A DNA stretch of 64,000 nucleotides, taken from Lewinella sp. 4G2 (GTDB lineage Bacteria; Bacteroidota; Bacteroidia; Chitinophagales; Saprospiraceae). Of the stretch, positions 1 to 9,571 are shown one piece after another. The notes under the pieces were generated by a model. The model was not told where the DNA came from and did not search any database. It saw only the letters and a list, made by a program, of their open reading frames with translations. Each line of letters begins with the position of its first letter. The stretch's first letter is position 1. Location: contig NZ_LVWJ02000019.1 of assembly GCF_001625015.1 (NCBI RefSeq), positions 466,281 through 530,280 on the forward strand, given 5' to 3'. Made by a program: the position numbers and the translations under genes.

Positions 1-3000
1 GTTACGTCGTCACCGAAACAGTCAACGAGTGGGGAGTTGGTGAGGAAGTCGGTTGCCCATACTTCAGCAACACCACCACCGTTTCCATCATCCTGGAGGG
101 TAGCGATCAGCGTACCGATACACAGTGGAACTGGTGCAACATCACCACATACGCTCACCTGTACGATAGCAGGAGTAGCGTTACCACAACCGTCGATGGC
201 CGTGATGCGGATAGCGTGGTCACCAGCAGGTACGCCGGTAGCATTGATTACGTAGTTACCGTTGTCAGCGTCAGTAGCGTCAAGCGTGATTACCACACCG
301 TCAACAGTTGCAGCTTCGAAGGTACCCGTGAAGTTAGGATCGAGCTCAAGCTGGATGCGAGGAGCAAGACACTCATCAGTAGCCGTGAATGGCAGGCTGA
401 GGTCAGCCGTACAACCAGGCACACAAGCAGTAGGAGCAGCAGCTTCTACAACTGGGCTGGTGCGGTCGAATACGTTGATGTTCTGAACGTACGTGAAGTT
501 ACCACGGCCAGCAGAGGCAGCGTAACCAACGAGTTCGAGGTCATCATCGTCGTTTGGCGTGAACTGAACGTTGTCAGAACCAGAAACGAAAGCGAGGTCA
601 TCACCTTCAGTAGCAGCGTTGTTGCTTACTACGTTAAGGTAGATAGGATCGCTGTCGGAAACGTCAAGACCATCGCGAGAGATTTCGGTAGTACCGCCAG
701 TCGCAGGGTCAAATTCACAAGTGTTAACGATCGTGTACGTAGTACGGATCTGGTAGCACTCTTCACCAGCAGTGTTGAAGATCTCTTCGGTTACCGGAGT
801 AACAACGGGGAGGTCACAAGCACCACCAACGATCTCAAGCTCATCAGCTTCGAATTCGTCCATACAGTCGTTCGTGCGGGCGTTGCCAGGAAGAACGATC
901 TGGTAGTCGTAGATACCTACGATAGTGATCAACTGCGTACAAGTGTTCTGAGAAACGCCACCCTGTGGGTCAGTCGCCTGGTATTCACGTACAGCGGTAC
1001 CGATACCACACTCGTTGAGGTTGTTTACTACAAACTCACCAGTAACTTCAGCACCACAAGTACCAACACCGGTAGCTACACCGAAGGCAGCGTTCAGCTC
1101 TTCGTCAGTAGCCTCTTCGAGGTTGCCGGGAAGTGCAGTGGTGAATTCAGAACAAGTCAGTGTTACAGCGCTAGGAGCGATACAAGTTGGCGTGTCACCA
1201 ACTTTGAGTTCTACGAGGACGGTTGTCCAACAGTAGTTTACGTTCTCCTCTTCGTCAGTGATTTCGAGGGTTACGAACTGAGTGCCGAGGTCATCACAAG
1301 TGAAAACGATCTCGTCAGAGAATTCCGTAGGAATAGAGGTCATGTCTTCGCCAACACCCAACTGGTAGGTGAGCTCAGAAGAACAGTCATCGAAAGAACC
1401 TTTGTCGATCTGCTGTGGGGTTACCACTGCAAGACCAGCAGGGCGGCTCAGGCCGATGTTGAGGCCATCTTCACAGAAGGCAGCTGGGCCATTGCCGTCA
1501 ACAACCTGGAAAGGAACGGTAGAAACGGTCTGGTTGCCACACTCATCAGTAGAGGTGTAAACGAAAGCGTAGTCACCAACTTCCAGTGGGTCAGACATTT
1601 CAGGAGCACCGTTGCTCAGCATTACAGGGTAAGCACCGAAAGGAGCCTGCGTGATGTCACCATCAGGGTAGATAGCAACGCTGATGTCTACGGTAGAACC
1701 GGAACACTCATCAAGAGCGCCAACACCGGGGCCGTCAAGGCGAACCATAGCAGCACACTCACCACCTACGTTAGTGCGGTAAGTAAGGGTAGCGTCAAGG
1801 TTACCTTCACCGTCGATAGTAGCAGATGGGCTAGAGAACGTTGGGCCGGTGGTGTCACCAACTTTTACGAACTGGCTGAAAGTCTGTACTTCCGTAGGGT
1901 TACACCAGTCAACGACGGTGTAAGTACGCTGGAACTTAACCGTGAATGGGCAAGTCTGGATGGGCGTCTCGTTGTTAGAGAACGTCGTAGCGATCATGGA
2001 ACAAGCAGCTTCGTTGCTAGCCAGAGAGAACGTACGCTCACCAAGCTGCAGGAAGGGGAAGTCCTCCTCTTCGGGAAGGAATTCAAGGGCAGAGTTAGCG
2101 TTACCACAAGCCTCGATCTCAACAACTGGGTTGATGTTCTGAGGATTCAGGCTGTCGAGCGTAGGACGGTCGAAAGCGATGGTGAAGCTGGTTACGATTT
2201 CAGTGTCAGCACCGGCTTCGTCTTCGTTCAGTGGCGTACAAGCGTTCTGCTCGTTAGCACGGAAAGTACGGGTGATAACCGTCTGGCCACAACCGTCGGT
2301 AGAAGACTCAACAACGTCAGATACACATACTTCGATGATACCGGCACAGCCGTCAAAGAAAGTAGGTACGAGCGCCGTGTCGGGAGATACGTCATCGAAC
2401 ATGTCGGGGCTAAGAACTGCACGCAATTCAGGAGCCATAGAACCTGGGATGGTAGCACCAGTTACGGAGTTAGCGAGGTAACAACGGCTCACGGTTGGAG
2501 CGAGGTTGTTCAGGTTGTTAGCGTCAACGTCAACACAGAGAAGACCGGAGAGGATGTCATCAACACCTTCTACGAGAACGGGTGGCGTCTTGTCTTCGGC
2601 GTTAACCGTACCCCAGCCAGTGGTGAAGTTTACGATTTCCAGTGGCGGTCCGGGAGGAGTCGCGATGAACTGGAAGTCAGTGATTTCGAAGGTAGAAGTC
2701 TCCTGCGTGCTCACTACGTTGTTACCCTGAAGGATGAACGTAAGCGTATTACCGGGAGCAACTTCGATGTCGGTGATCTTACCGTCGTCCTGAAGGAGTG
2801 AGGTAGTTACCTGAGGAAGCTGGTAAAGAACGTTACCCTCGAAGTCGATTACCGCGAAGTCAAACGTACCGTCAGTTTCTTCGAGGAGTACTTCGTAGCC
2901 GAAGCTTACGAAACCAGTCTCGATGAACATGATGTCAACAACAGCGTCGTCGTCAGCAAGCTCGGTAGAACCGCTACCGGTAGAAGTCATCGTCAGCGTA

Positions 3001-3890
3001 GCGCCGTCGAATTCAGCCGTTGCGTCAGGACCAACAGTAGTAGTTACGTTGGGGCCGTCTGGATCGAACTGGTCAACGAAACCGCTGGTGATGTCAAAGT
3101 CAGGCTCGAGTGCGTTCACCATGAAGGTGTAAGAACCACAACCGTCAACAACGGGACCGTTAGACTGGTCTTCGTCAAGAACGATTACTTCGAAGAAGTC
3201 AGGATCAACAGCAATGCTGTCACCGTCGTCGTCGAAATCACCCGTGAGGACCATTTCAGGAATTACGAGACCCTGGCAGTCATCGTTGAGCGTCAGGTTG
3301 ATCTCAGAGATGGTTGCGAGGTTTACGCGCTGCATGTTGGTAGGCGTAAGGTCAGTCTGTGGGCCGAAAGCAAGGCTAGCGCCTACGAACGTACCGGTGT
3401 CGCCACCGAACTGGTCGTAAACGTTAAGCTTCCACGTTCCCGTTACGTCGTCACCACCGAACATGGTGTTGAAGGGGAAGAGTGGGCGAGCAGAAAGAGT
3501 GAGGGCGTCCGTACCGGGAACACCACCTTCAACGGCGATAGAGGCCGTGTCCGCGTAGATGTAACCGTTGTAGCCATCATTATCACCACCGGAACCGGTC
3601 GTGACTACAGTTTCGATACCGTCAGGATTAACGAGTACCAGGAAAAGATCGCCCACGAAAGTGTGGTCGATGAAAAGCTGAAGGCTCTGGATCTCGATGT
3701 CTTCACCGAGGGTACCCTCAGCGTCTACGTCGAAGTTGAAGGATTGGAAGTTGCCTTCGTATCCTCCACCACCGGTGCCTTCCAGCGGGATGATTTCCCC
3801 CACGCCGTCGGCCTGGTAGGTTTGTGCTGTCAACCCGATACTGCAGAGGCAGCATAGAGCTAACATAAGCAAATGTTTTGTTTGCTTCAT
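1..3890 (-). CDS. Giant secreted adhesin-like protein with proprotein-convertase P-domain (3' end missing)
   Basis: The minus-strand frame from ATG at 3890 stays open to the window edge (about 1296 residues, no stop), so the C-terminus is missing. Residues 1-23 form a signal peptide (MKQTKHLLMLALCCLCSIG then LTAQ). Residues about 45-165 match a subtilisin-type P-domain: paired strands LQLFIDHTFVGDLFLVLVNP and GTWKLNVYDQFGGDTGTF. The remainder is low in Lys and rich in Asp, Thr and Val. Recurrent Cys-containing modules (DECGN, DGCGN, DDCSS) resemble the HYR/Ig-like repeats of Bacteroidota surface proteins. It is probably exported by T9SS, but the expected C-terminal sorting domain lies outside the window. 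The opposite strand has an 861-codon open frame that I treat as a shadow. Confidence 0.85.
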   Translation of the reverse strand, partial: MKQTKHLLMLALCCLCSIGLTAQTYQADGVGEIIPLEGTGGGGYEGNFQSFNFDVDAEGTLGEDIEIQSLQLFIDHTFVGDLFLVLVNPDGIETVVTTGSGGDNDGYNGYIYADTASIAVEGGVPGTDALTLSARPLFPFNTMFGGDDVTGTWKLNVYDQFGGDTGTFVGASLAFGPQTDLTPTNMQRVNLATISEINLTLNDDCQGLVIPEMVLTGDFDDDGDSIAVDPDFFEVIVLDEDQSNGPVVDGCGSYTFMVNALEPDFDITSGFVDQFDPDGPNVTTTVGPDATAEFDGATLTMTSTGSGSTELADDDAVVDIMFIETGFVSFGYEVLLEETDGTFDFAVIDFEGNVLYQLPQVTTSLLQDDGKITDIEVAPGNTLTFILQGNNVVSTQETSTFEITDFQFIATPPGPPLEIVNFTTGWGTVNAEDKTPPVLVEGVDDILSGLLCVDVDANNLNNLAPTVSRCYLANSVTGATIPGSMAPELRAVLSPDMFDDVSPDTALVPTFFDGCAGIIEVCVSDVVESSTDGCGQTVITRTFRANEQNACTPLNEDEAGADTEIVTSFTIAFDRPTLDSLNPQNINPVVEIEACGNANSALEFLPEEEDFPFLQLGERTFSLASNEAACSMIATTFSNNETPIQTCPFTVKFQRTYTVVDWCNPTEVQTFSQFVKVGDTTGPTFSSPSATIDGEGNLDATLTYRTNVGGECAAMVRLDGPGVGALDECSGSTVDISVAIYPDGDITQAPFGAYPVMLSNGAPEMSDPLEVGDYAFVYTSTDECGNQTVSTVPFQVVDGNGPAAFCEDGLNIGLSRPAGLAVVTPQQIDKGSFDDCSSELTYQLGVGEDMTSIPTEFSDEIVFTCDDLGTQFVTLEITDEEENVNYCWTTVLVELKVGDTPTCIAPSAVTLTCSEFTTALPGNLEEATDEELNAAFGVATGVGTCGAEVTGEFVVNNLNECGIGTAVREYQATDPQGGVSQNTCTQLITIVGIYDYQIVLPGNARTNDCMDEFEADELEIVGGACDLPVVTPVTEEIFNTAGEECYQIRTTYTIVNTCEFDPATGGTTEISRDGLDVSDSDPIYLNVVSNNAATEGDDLAFVSGSDNVQFTPNDDDDLELVGYAASAGRGNFTYVQNINVFDRTSPVVEAAAPTACVPGCTADLSLPFTATDECLAPRIQLELDPNFTGTFEAATVDGVVITLDATDADNGNYVINATGVPAGDHAIRITAIDGCGNATPAIVQVSVCGDVAPVPLCIGTLIATLQDDGNGGGVAEVWATDFLTNSPLVDCFGDDV

Positions 3891-4000
3891 AAGATTACGA
3901 TTTAATTGAAAAGATTGAAAGCCCAAATCAGGCATGTATTAAAGGTTATCGGTTAGCTACGCACAGGGCATAGCAGTGTCTTTTGGTCGATTTTATCACG

Positions 4001-4032
4001 TAAAGCTAATATGTCTCAGCACTTGCACAAAA
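4001..4032 (-). promoter_or_regulatory. Candidate Bacteroidota promoter for the giant adhesin
   Basis: Reading the minus strand, a TTTTG -33 box is followed after 19 bp by TAGCTTTA, one mismatch from the TAnnTTTG -7 consensus. Transcription would start near 3995 and give a leader of about 100 nt. Inferred from motif and spacing only. Confidence 0.35.
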
Positions 4033-4153
4033 CTTGCGGGCACTTTTATGATTTATTCACCGTTATCGTCAACTCAGAGAAGAGGCCGATCCGCCGTTAG
4101 TCCCCGCTCTCTATAGGTTTACGGCCCGTCCGTGTTCACTTGCCCCTTGCCCT

Positions 4154-4171
4154 GGCACCCGCGGCAGCGCC
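4154..4171 (-). repeat. 18-bp dispersed element, copy 1 (intergenic)
   Basis: GGCACCCGCGGCAGCGCC, the reverse form of GGCGCTNNCGCRGGTGCC. Intergenic, about 55 bp from the terminator of the TPR gene. Its left flank (GTGTTCACTTGCCCCTT) resembles that of copy 9, and its right flank (CGGA then ATGAAAAGCGCG) resembles that of copy 8. Confidence 0.85.
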
Positions 4172-4224
4172 CGGAGAATGGGTATGAAAAGCGCGAATAC
4201 ATTAGGAACACCAGGGCTGAAAGC

Positions 4225-4260
4225 AAAAAATGCCCCGCCAGTTAGACCGACGGGGCATTC
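4225..4260 (-). terminator. Intrinsic terminator of the TPR gene
   Basis: On the minus strand AATGCCCCG, a 13-nt loop and CGGGGCATT are followed by a T-run, just past the stop codon at 4280. Nearly the same hairpin ends the T9SS gene at 13596. The 389-bp gap from 3891 to 4279 otherwise holds only the candidate promoter and element copy 1. Confidence 0.85.
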
Positions 4261-4279
4261 TACAAACAATTGTTTGATC

Positions 4280-5674
4280 TTAGTTGAAGCGCAGCTTCAC
4301 TTTCTCGTTGATTCCACAGCCAACGGTGAGTACCTGACCTTCCGAATGGCTCCGGCTAAAGGCATCTGCTTTGATGGGCATTGAGTTAGAGTAGTTGGCG
4401 ATCCGGCTGCTGGCCGTTCCGGCTACTTCGCTATCAATGCTGCGGGCGTAAGCGTACTTGTCGATGGCGGCAAGTACGGCAAGGCGCTGGTCGTAAGCAT
4501 CGCCACAGTTGCGGCTCATGCGGCCGTAGATGTCACCGATGAGGATGTAGGGCTTACCCCATCCACCCTTGAGGGACGCGGCTTTGTTGGCGTTGACGCG
4601 GGCGGAACCGTACTGACCAAGCTTGGCGTTCTGGATGGAAGCAATCTGGTAGTAGACTTGCGCTTTCTTCTCGTTGTCGTCGATGAGGTCGATTGCCTTT
4701 TCGTATTCAGCGACAGCACAAGCGTAATCCTCGGCGTCGTAACACTCACGAGCGGTATAGGTAGGATCGTTCTTGCGGCGCTCCTCCTCGTACTCTTCGG
4801 CGCGGGAGGCGTATACGACATCGTAACGAGCCTGTACTTTCTGGACGAATGCGTCGCTCTCGTCACAACCCTGAGCTTTCGCCTTGGCTACTACGTAAAG
4901 GAGCATTTTAAGATCATCCTGGTTCTCTTCGAACGTGGGGAGCAGCTGCTGCTTGAAGTACTCACAGTCAAAGATCTGGTCTTCGTACTTCTTGATGGCC
5001 GCTACGAGGTTGGCTTTTGCATCACCGTAGTACTGCGCGTAATCGCTACCGGTGTTGGCATCGGCAAGTGCGACGCCCTTTTCGTAGAGGGAGCGAACGC
5101 GGTCAGCGTCAATTTGCTCTTTCTCGAAGTAGTAGCCTAACAACTGGCCGAGTGGCGGGAGCACGATGTACTCCGTCTTGTCACCCCCTTTTTCCATGGC
5201 GGCTTCAATCACATCGATGGCCTGAAGGCTGTAACCGTTGAGGTAGAACATATCGTAACCCTTACGGCCGAGGATGTAAGCTTCCTCCTCGGGGTAACAG
5301 GCGAGTTGCTCGTCGTAAAGTTCCACGAGGCGCTGACCGTATTCCTTTTTCTTGGCGGCATCAGTCGTTTTTTGAATCATGGCGCGGTAGAGAAGGCGGC
5401 CATCGCGGTAGTGCGTAGCACGCTTGCCATCGGCAGCGGGAGCAATATCGTAAACGGTCTTCCAGCTATTAAAAGCGGCGTCGAAGTCGGATTGGGGCAT
5501 CGCGGCTACCTGTTCGGCCGTTTTGTCCTTCACGAAGTTGCGGTAAGAGACGTGAGCATCGGTGGCCTTATCCATCTGGGGAGAGTCCACCCAAGTGGCA
5601 CACTGAGCGTTTGCCGTGGCGGCCGTAGCGCAGAGAACCAGCAGCAGGGTTAGTTTTCTTAGTAAGTTTTGCAT
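4280..5674 (-). CDS. Secreted tetratricopeptide-repeat protein
   Basis: 464 residues with a signal peptide (residues 1-23, ending TANAQ). Repeated helix pairs fit TPR arrays. Examples are the segment ending FNSWKTVYDIAP (about 70-80) and, around 310-370, DYACAVAEYEKAIDLIDD then KAQVYYQIASIQNAKLGQYG. It lies 9 bp after the outer-membrane gene and downstream of coaX. A coaX / outer-membrane protein / TPR order is familiar in Bacteroidota, so the three probably share a transcript. A role in envelope assembly or as a scaffold is inference; no catalytic motif is visible. It ends at a strong terminator (4225-4260). Confidence 0.85.
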   Translation of the reverse strand: MQNLLRKLTLLLVLCATAATANAQCATWVDSPQMDKATDAHVSYRNFVKDKTAEQVAAMPQSDFDAAFNSWKTVYDIAPAADGKRATHYRDGRLLYRAMIQKTTDAAKKKEYGQRLVELYDEQLACYPEEEAYILGRKGYDMFYLNGYSLQAIDVIEAAMEKGGDKTEYIVLPPLGQLLGYYFEKEQIDADRVRSLYEKGVALADANTGSDYAQYYGDAKANLVAAIKKYEDQIFDCEYFKQQLLPTFEENQDDLKMLLYVVAKAKAQGCDESDAFVQKVQARYDVVYASRAEEYEEERRKNDPTYTARECYDAEDYACAVAEYEKAIDLIDDNEKKAQVYYQIASIQNAKLGQYGSARVNANKAASLKGGWGKPYILIGDIYGRMSRNCGDAYDQRLAVLAAIDKYAYARSIDSEVAGTASSRIANYSNSMPIKADAFSRSHSEGQVLTVGCGINEKVKLRFN

Positions 5675-5683
5675 GTTGGCTTA

Positions 5684-7063
5684 TTAATTGAGTTTACGTT
5701 TAAAGAACCATGAGTTATCGTTTAACGAGAAGCCCAGGGTGAGTTGTATGTAGTTTTCGTCCAGCACGTCCTTGACGCCGAACTGTCCGGCTTCCACGGC
5801 GAAGTCTACGAAAGACACCTGGTTGCGGGGGAGGCGGAGCGGAAAACCCGCACCGAGGGTAACGGCGTTGCGGCGAACCTGTTGGCCATCCACGGAACGC
5901 GGATCATCCTCCAGGCGCAGGCCCGCACGGTACCTTACTCTTTTCCAATAGCTGTTGAAGCTAGCAATGTTCGGTATGTACTGGATGCCAAAAGCGATCC
6001 GGTTGGCGTCCAGCAACCGATCCGGGTTGACGGTATTGACGTATTCGCTGCCGTTCTGCATCCCGAACTCTACGCCGACGTAAAGGCGGTTGATTTGCTC
6101 ATAAGCTATTCCTGCATTCAGCGTGCTGGGCATCGTGACGGTGCCAAAGGTCTCCTGCACTCCCCCACCGATCGTGTCGGATAGGAATAATTGGCCGTTG
6201 GGGCTAAAGCGACGAAGCACGCTGGTTGCGTCCACCTCCACGTCTCCACCAAACTGGCCGCTCAAGCCCAGTAAGATGCGTTTGCCGTTGGGCACTAACT
6301 CTCCATCATCGTTGGTCATCTTGAAGTTATAGGCGTACTGCACGCCGTATCCAAAGGTGAGCCCATCCAGCGCACTTTCCTGCAGCAGTTCACTGGCCAG
6401 CGATTCTTCCACTTCATCAAAAATGACCAGGCGGCTGTTGGTCGTCTTGCCAAAGTTGTAGTTCAGGTTCACACCAGCGCTCAAGGACTTGTAGCGGAAG
6501 GCATTTGACCAGGTGAATCGGTATGCGCCACCCTTACCTCGTAGGATATTGGTCGTGCGACCAAATTGATCACTCTCACCGTCCAAGGCCAGGTCGTAGC
6601 CCACAACCGTTGTGGGTGCTACTGAGAAAGCCATGCCGGCATTCCAGTTGTCGTCCTGCCGGTCGATGCTCTGCGTAATTGGGCTGCGGAGTGGGAATCC
6701 CAGCGCGAGGTAGCGGAGGTTACCCTGGTCCGTAGTAGCCGATCCGCTGGCATCCGTCAGGTCTGCGCGGCGGGCGTAGATACCCAGTTCAAAGCTGGCG
6801 CTCCGCAGGCTAGCCAGGGAGGCCGGGTTCTGGATATTCAGGTGGAAAGCATTTTGGTACGTCGTGTACATCGCTCCCATTCCGGAGTTGGCGGCGTGGA
6901 CCTGATCCAACGGGTTGCCCAAACCAGTACGTGAGAGGGGGCTATTCAGCTTCGGCCGAATTTCCGACACGTCCGAAAGCACGCTCTGCCCGCACAATGG
7001 CGCACCACTCAGGAGGAGTAGCGCGTAGAGGAGCAGACTTGATTTACGATTCGTTGGGTACAT
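5684..7063 (-). CDS. Outer-membrane beta-barrel-like protein of the coaX cluster
   Basis: 459 residues from the ATG at 7063. I prefer this start because it begins a signal peptide (YALLLLSGAPLCGQ), whereas the upstream extension lies inside coaX. The start overlaps the coaX 3' end by 20 bp, suggesting translational coupling. The mature part alternates short amphipathic strands (AFELGIYARR, GYGVQYAYNF, YVGVEFGMQNG) and ends in a strand finishing LGFSLNDNSWFFKRKLN. This is typical of the uncharacterised porin-like proteins next to coaX in Bacteroidota. The function is unknown; transport of a hydrophobic ligand is only a guess. Confidence 0.8.
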   Translation of the reverse strand: MYPTNRKSSLLLYALLLLSGAPLCGQSVLSDVSEIRPKLNSPLSRTGLGNPLDQVHAANSGMGAMYTTYQNAFHLNIQNPASLASLRSASFELGIYARRADLTDASGSATTDQGNLRYLALGFPLRSPITQSIDRQDDNWNAGMAFSVAPTTVVGYDLALDGESDQFGRTTNILRGKGGAYRFTWSNAFRYKSLSAGVNLNYNFGKTTNSRLVIFDEVEESLASELLQESALDGLTFGYGVQYAYNFKMTNDDGELVPNGKRILLGLSGQFGGDVEVDATSVLRRFSPNGQLFLSDTIGGGVQETFGTVTMPSTLNAGIAYEQINRLYVGVEFGMQNGSEYVNTVNPDRLLDANRIAFGIQYIPNIASFNSYWKRVRYRAGLRLEDDPRSVDGQQVRRNAVTLGAGFPLRLPRNQVSFVDFAVEAGQFGVKDVLDENYIQLTLGFSLNDNSWFFKRKLN

Positions 7064-7838
7064 AAGTTGACGTGATTTCGATAAGGCCGCGCAGGACCAG
7101 GTTAGGGCGATAGGAACAAGGCACGGACAATTGTTCAGCAAGCCACTCACCATCTCCACCGGTCAGAATTAATTCCAGACCGGGGTAGGTGGCAGCCAGG
7201 CGGTGGTACAAACCTTCCAGTTCATAAACCAATCCGCGCATGGCACCGTGGCGCAGCGCCGCAACCGTTGCATCCCCTACCGTACCCGAAGGCGTAAGGG
7301 GATCCGGCAGCGGAAGGCGCGCGGTAAACTCGTGCATGGCCCGCAACCGCATCCGCATCCCGGGGCTAATGTTGCCGCCGTGGTGCAGACCATTTGCGTC
7401 CACCAAATCACTCGTTACGCAAGTTCCGGCGTCCACAATCAGATAAGCGGTTGTTGGGTTGGGCGCTGCCGCGGGTGCAGGGTGAGTGGGTAAATCCGCC
7501 CGCATACCGAGGATGGCCGCGATCCGGTCCTGACCCAACGTTTCCGGAGTAGTGTAAACGGAAGGGAAAGGGAGGGGCGAGCCGGGCTGCAGTGAATAGA
7601 GGCGGATGCCTGCTGTTGTCCATTTGTCCAGAACCTCTTGAGGTGGCTCGTTCGCCACTGAGGAATAGACGATGTTCCTGACGCGATGGTTGGTCACCAA
7701 TTCGTCCGCAACGTGCCAATCGGCGTAGTCGAAGCGAACCGGCGGGCTGATCAGTTCCCCCTCCCGGAATACACCCGCTTTCGCGGAAGAATTCCCCATG
7801 TCAATGGCCAGGGTGGACGATTTGATCGGCGTTTCCAT
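7044..7838 (-). CDS. coaX: Type III pantothenate kinase
   Basis: 264 residues; phosphorylates pantothenate in the first step of CoA synthesis. Family motifs are visible: the N-terminal phosphate-binding loop AIDMGNSSAKAGVF (11-24), TLGQDRIAAILG (100-111), VDAGTCVTSDLVD (135-147) and GGNISPGMRMR (153-163). Ser replaces the more usual Thr after GN in the first motif. Residues 120-125 (APAAAP) are encoded by an 18-bp dispersed element that sits in the loop just before the strand leading to VDAGTC. The outer-membrane gene begins inside its 3' end. About 70 bp separate it from the purH stop upstream, so it may belong to the purH transcript. Confidence 0.93.
   Translation of the reverse strand: METPIKSSTLAIDMGNSSAKAGVFREGELISPPVRFDYADWHVADELVTNHRVRNIVYSSVANEPPQEVLDKWTTAGIRLYSLQPGSPLPFPSVYTTPETLGQDRIAAILGMRADLPTHPAPAAAPNPTTAYLIVDAGTCVTSDLVDANGLHHGGNISPGMRMRLRAMHEFTARLPLPDPLTPSGTVGDATVAALRHGAMRGLVYELEGLYHRLAATYPGLELILTGGDGEWLAEQLSVPCSYRPNLVLRGLIEITSTYVPNES
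7462..7479 (+). repeat. 18-bp dispersed element, copy 2 (inside coaX)
   Basis: GGCGCTGCCGCGGGTGCA on the plus strand. In the coaX sense direction it reads GCACCCGCGGCAGCGCC and encodes Ala-Pro-Ala-Ala-Ala-Pro in frame in a surface loop. The last base deviates from the consensus. Confidence 0.85.
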
Positions 7839-7907
7839 ATCGTAAAGTCGGCGATAAGACGCTCGGGGCGGGCCCGGGGGTTCTTAAGCCGGCGTTAAAT
7901 ATTTTGA

Positions 7908-9440
7908 TTAATGCTTGAAGTGCCGAACGCCGGTAGTGACCATGGCCATACCACGCTCATTACATGCGGCAATTGAGTCCTTATCCCGAATTGAACCACC
8001 CGGCTGGACGACGGCTTTGATGCCCGCTTCGTGGGCGATCTCAACGCAATCGCTAAAGGGGAAGAAAGCGTCGGAGGCCATTACGGCACCCTCCGTCGTA
8101 AAACCGAAGGCGCCCGCCTTGTGGATGGCCTGCTTGAGCGCATCCACCCGGCTCGTTTGCCCACAACCCATGGAGATCAGCTGGTTATCGCGCACCAGAG
8201 CGATGGTGTTGGACTTCAGATGCTTCGCACACTTATTAGCGAATACCAAATCCTCCACCTCCGCTTGCGTAGGCTCCCGATCGGTGACGACGGTGAAGTC
8301 AGCGGCCGTTTCCGTTTTGCGGTCGGTATCCTGAGCGACTACGCCGTTGAGGAGGGTCTTGAAACTGCGGTGCTGCTGCTCCAGGTGGTGGTACTGCAGG
8401 AGGATCCGTTTTTTCTTCTTGCTGAGAAGTTCGCGGGCGGCGTCGGTAAAGTCCGGGGCGATGAGTACTTCGTAGAAGAGCTTATCGATTTCCTGCGCCG
8501 TGGTGAGTTCCACCGGCTTGTTGGTGATCAGAATGCCACCAAAGGCAGAAACGTTGTCGGCAGCAAGGGCAGCATTCCAGGCTTCCAATTGGGAATCCCG
8601 GACGGCAACGCCACAGGCATTGGTGTGCTTCAGGATGGCGAAAGCGGGCTTACCGTGCTCGAACTCAGCCATCAGCCCAACTGCGGCGTCGATGTCGACG
8701 AGGTTGTTGTAGCTGACATCCTTACCATTCAGCTTGGTGAACATCTGTTCGAAGTGACCGTAGAAGGTCGCTTTCTGGTGAGGGTTTTCGCCGTAGCGGA
8801 GGGGCGTGGCGTGTAGCTCACTCACTTTCAGGACGTCTAATCCTTCGTCCTCGTTAAAGTAATTGAAGATCGCCGTATCGTAGTGGCTGCTCACCGCAAA
8901 AGCACGGCGGGCCAGGTTGCGGCGGTCGGCCAGATCGGTGGTGCCTTCCTTCTCGTCGAGGATGGTCTGCAGGGTAGCGTAGTCATCCTGGCTGGGCACG
9001 ATCACCACGTCGTTGTAGTTCTTCGCCGCGGCGCGGATAAGGGCGATCCCGCCGATGTCGATCTTCTCGATGATGAGTTCCTCTTCTTCCGTGTTGGCGA
9101 CGGTTTCTTCGAAGGGGTAAAGGTCAACAATGATGAGGTCGATCTCCGGAATGTCGTACTTCTCCAGTTGGCCGAGGTGGTCGGCTTCCCGGCGGGCTAG
9201 GATTCCCCCGTGCACCTTTGGGTGGAGGGTCTTAACACGGCCGTCCAGGATGGAAGGGTAACCCGTCAGGTCCTCTACGGGTACGACGCCGATACCGCGG
9301 TCGCGGATGAACGTTTCGGTGCCACCGGTGCTGTAGATTGTGACGCCCAGTTTATCCAGCGCATCCACAATGGGCCCGAGGCCGTCTTTATGGTACACGG
9401 AAACTAGGGCGGATTTGATTTTCCTCTCGGTCATAGCCAC
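7908..9440 (-). CDS. purH: Bifunctional AICAR formyltransferase / IMP cyclohydrolase
   Basis: 510 residues, the usual full length. It performs the last two steps of purine synthesis: formylation of AICAR by 10-formyl-THF and closure of FAICAR to IMP. The N-terminal MGS-like cyclohydrolase domain shows KSALVSVYHKDGL, YSTGGTETFIRD and GRVKTLHPKVHGGILARR (about 68-85). The C-terminal AICARFT domain shows RYGENPHQKA, KHTNACGVA, SDAFFPFSD and VQPGGSIRD. ATG at 9434 (MTERKIK) is an equally plausible start. A -7 box lies at 9458-9466, so the leader would be very short. Confidence 0.96.
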   Translation of the reverse strand: MAMTERKIKSALVSVYHKDGLGPIVDALDKLGVTIYSTGGTETFIRDRGIGVVPVEDLTGYPSILDGRVKTLHPKVHGGILARREADHLGQLEKYDIPEIDLIIVDLYPFEETVANTEEEELIIEKIDIGGIALIRAAAKNYNDVVIVPSQDDYATLQTILDEKEGTTDLADRRNLARRAFAVSSHYDTAIFNYFNEDEGLDVLKVSELHATPLRYGENPHQKATFYGHFEQMFTKLNGKDVSYNNLVDIDAAVGLMAEFEHGKPAFAILKHTNACGVAVRDSQLEAWNAALAADNVSAFGGILITNKPVELTTAQEIDKLFYEVLIAPDFTDAARELLSKKKKRILLQYHHLEQQHRSFKTLLNGVVAQDTDRKTETAADFTVVTDREPTQAEVEDLVFANKCAKHLKSNTIALVRDNQLISMGCGQTSRVDALKQAIHKAGAFGFTTEGAVMASDAFFPFSDCVEIAHEAGIKAVVQPGGSIRDKDSIAACNERGMAMVTTGVRHFKH

Positions 9441-9457
9441 TTGGTCATTTTGAGGGC

Positions 9458-9466
9458 GCGAAGGTA
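9458..9466 (-). promoter_or_regulatory. -7 box upstream of purH
   Basis: TACCTTCGC on the minus strand matches TAnnTTTGC with one mismatch and ends 18 bp before the purH ATG. No clear -33 TTG is visible at the expected distance; that position is filled by the heptamer repeat block. Confidence 0.45.
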
Positions 9467-9474
9467 GGGGTTTT

Positions 9475-9571
9475 TGAGTTGCGAGTGTCGAGTTGCAAGT
9501 ATCGAGTTACGAGTTGCACAACTTGCTACTTGCTACTTGCTACTTGCTACTCGCTACTGATTACTCGCAAC
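9475..9571. repeat. Heptamer tandem/inverted repeat block between purH and the 9554 gene
   Basis: The left part carries degenerate GAGTTGC/GAGTTAC units. The right part carries about five tandem TTGCTAC heptamers and ends in ACTCGCAACTC, which is complementary to the left edge GAGTTGCGAG. The block can fold into a long imperfect hairpin and overlaps the 3' end of the neighbouring gene. Similar heptamer blocks occur at 47.56, 57.74 and 62.52 kb. Confidence 0.75.

Noticed and set aside
216..2801. 861-codon open frame on the plus strand opposite the giant adhesin
   Set aside because: It runs antisense to a coherent P-domain/Cys-module protein with signal peptide. Its translation has no domain logic and reflects the codon bias of the true gene.
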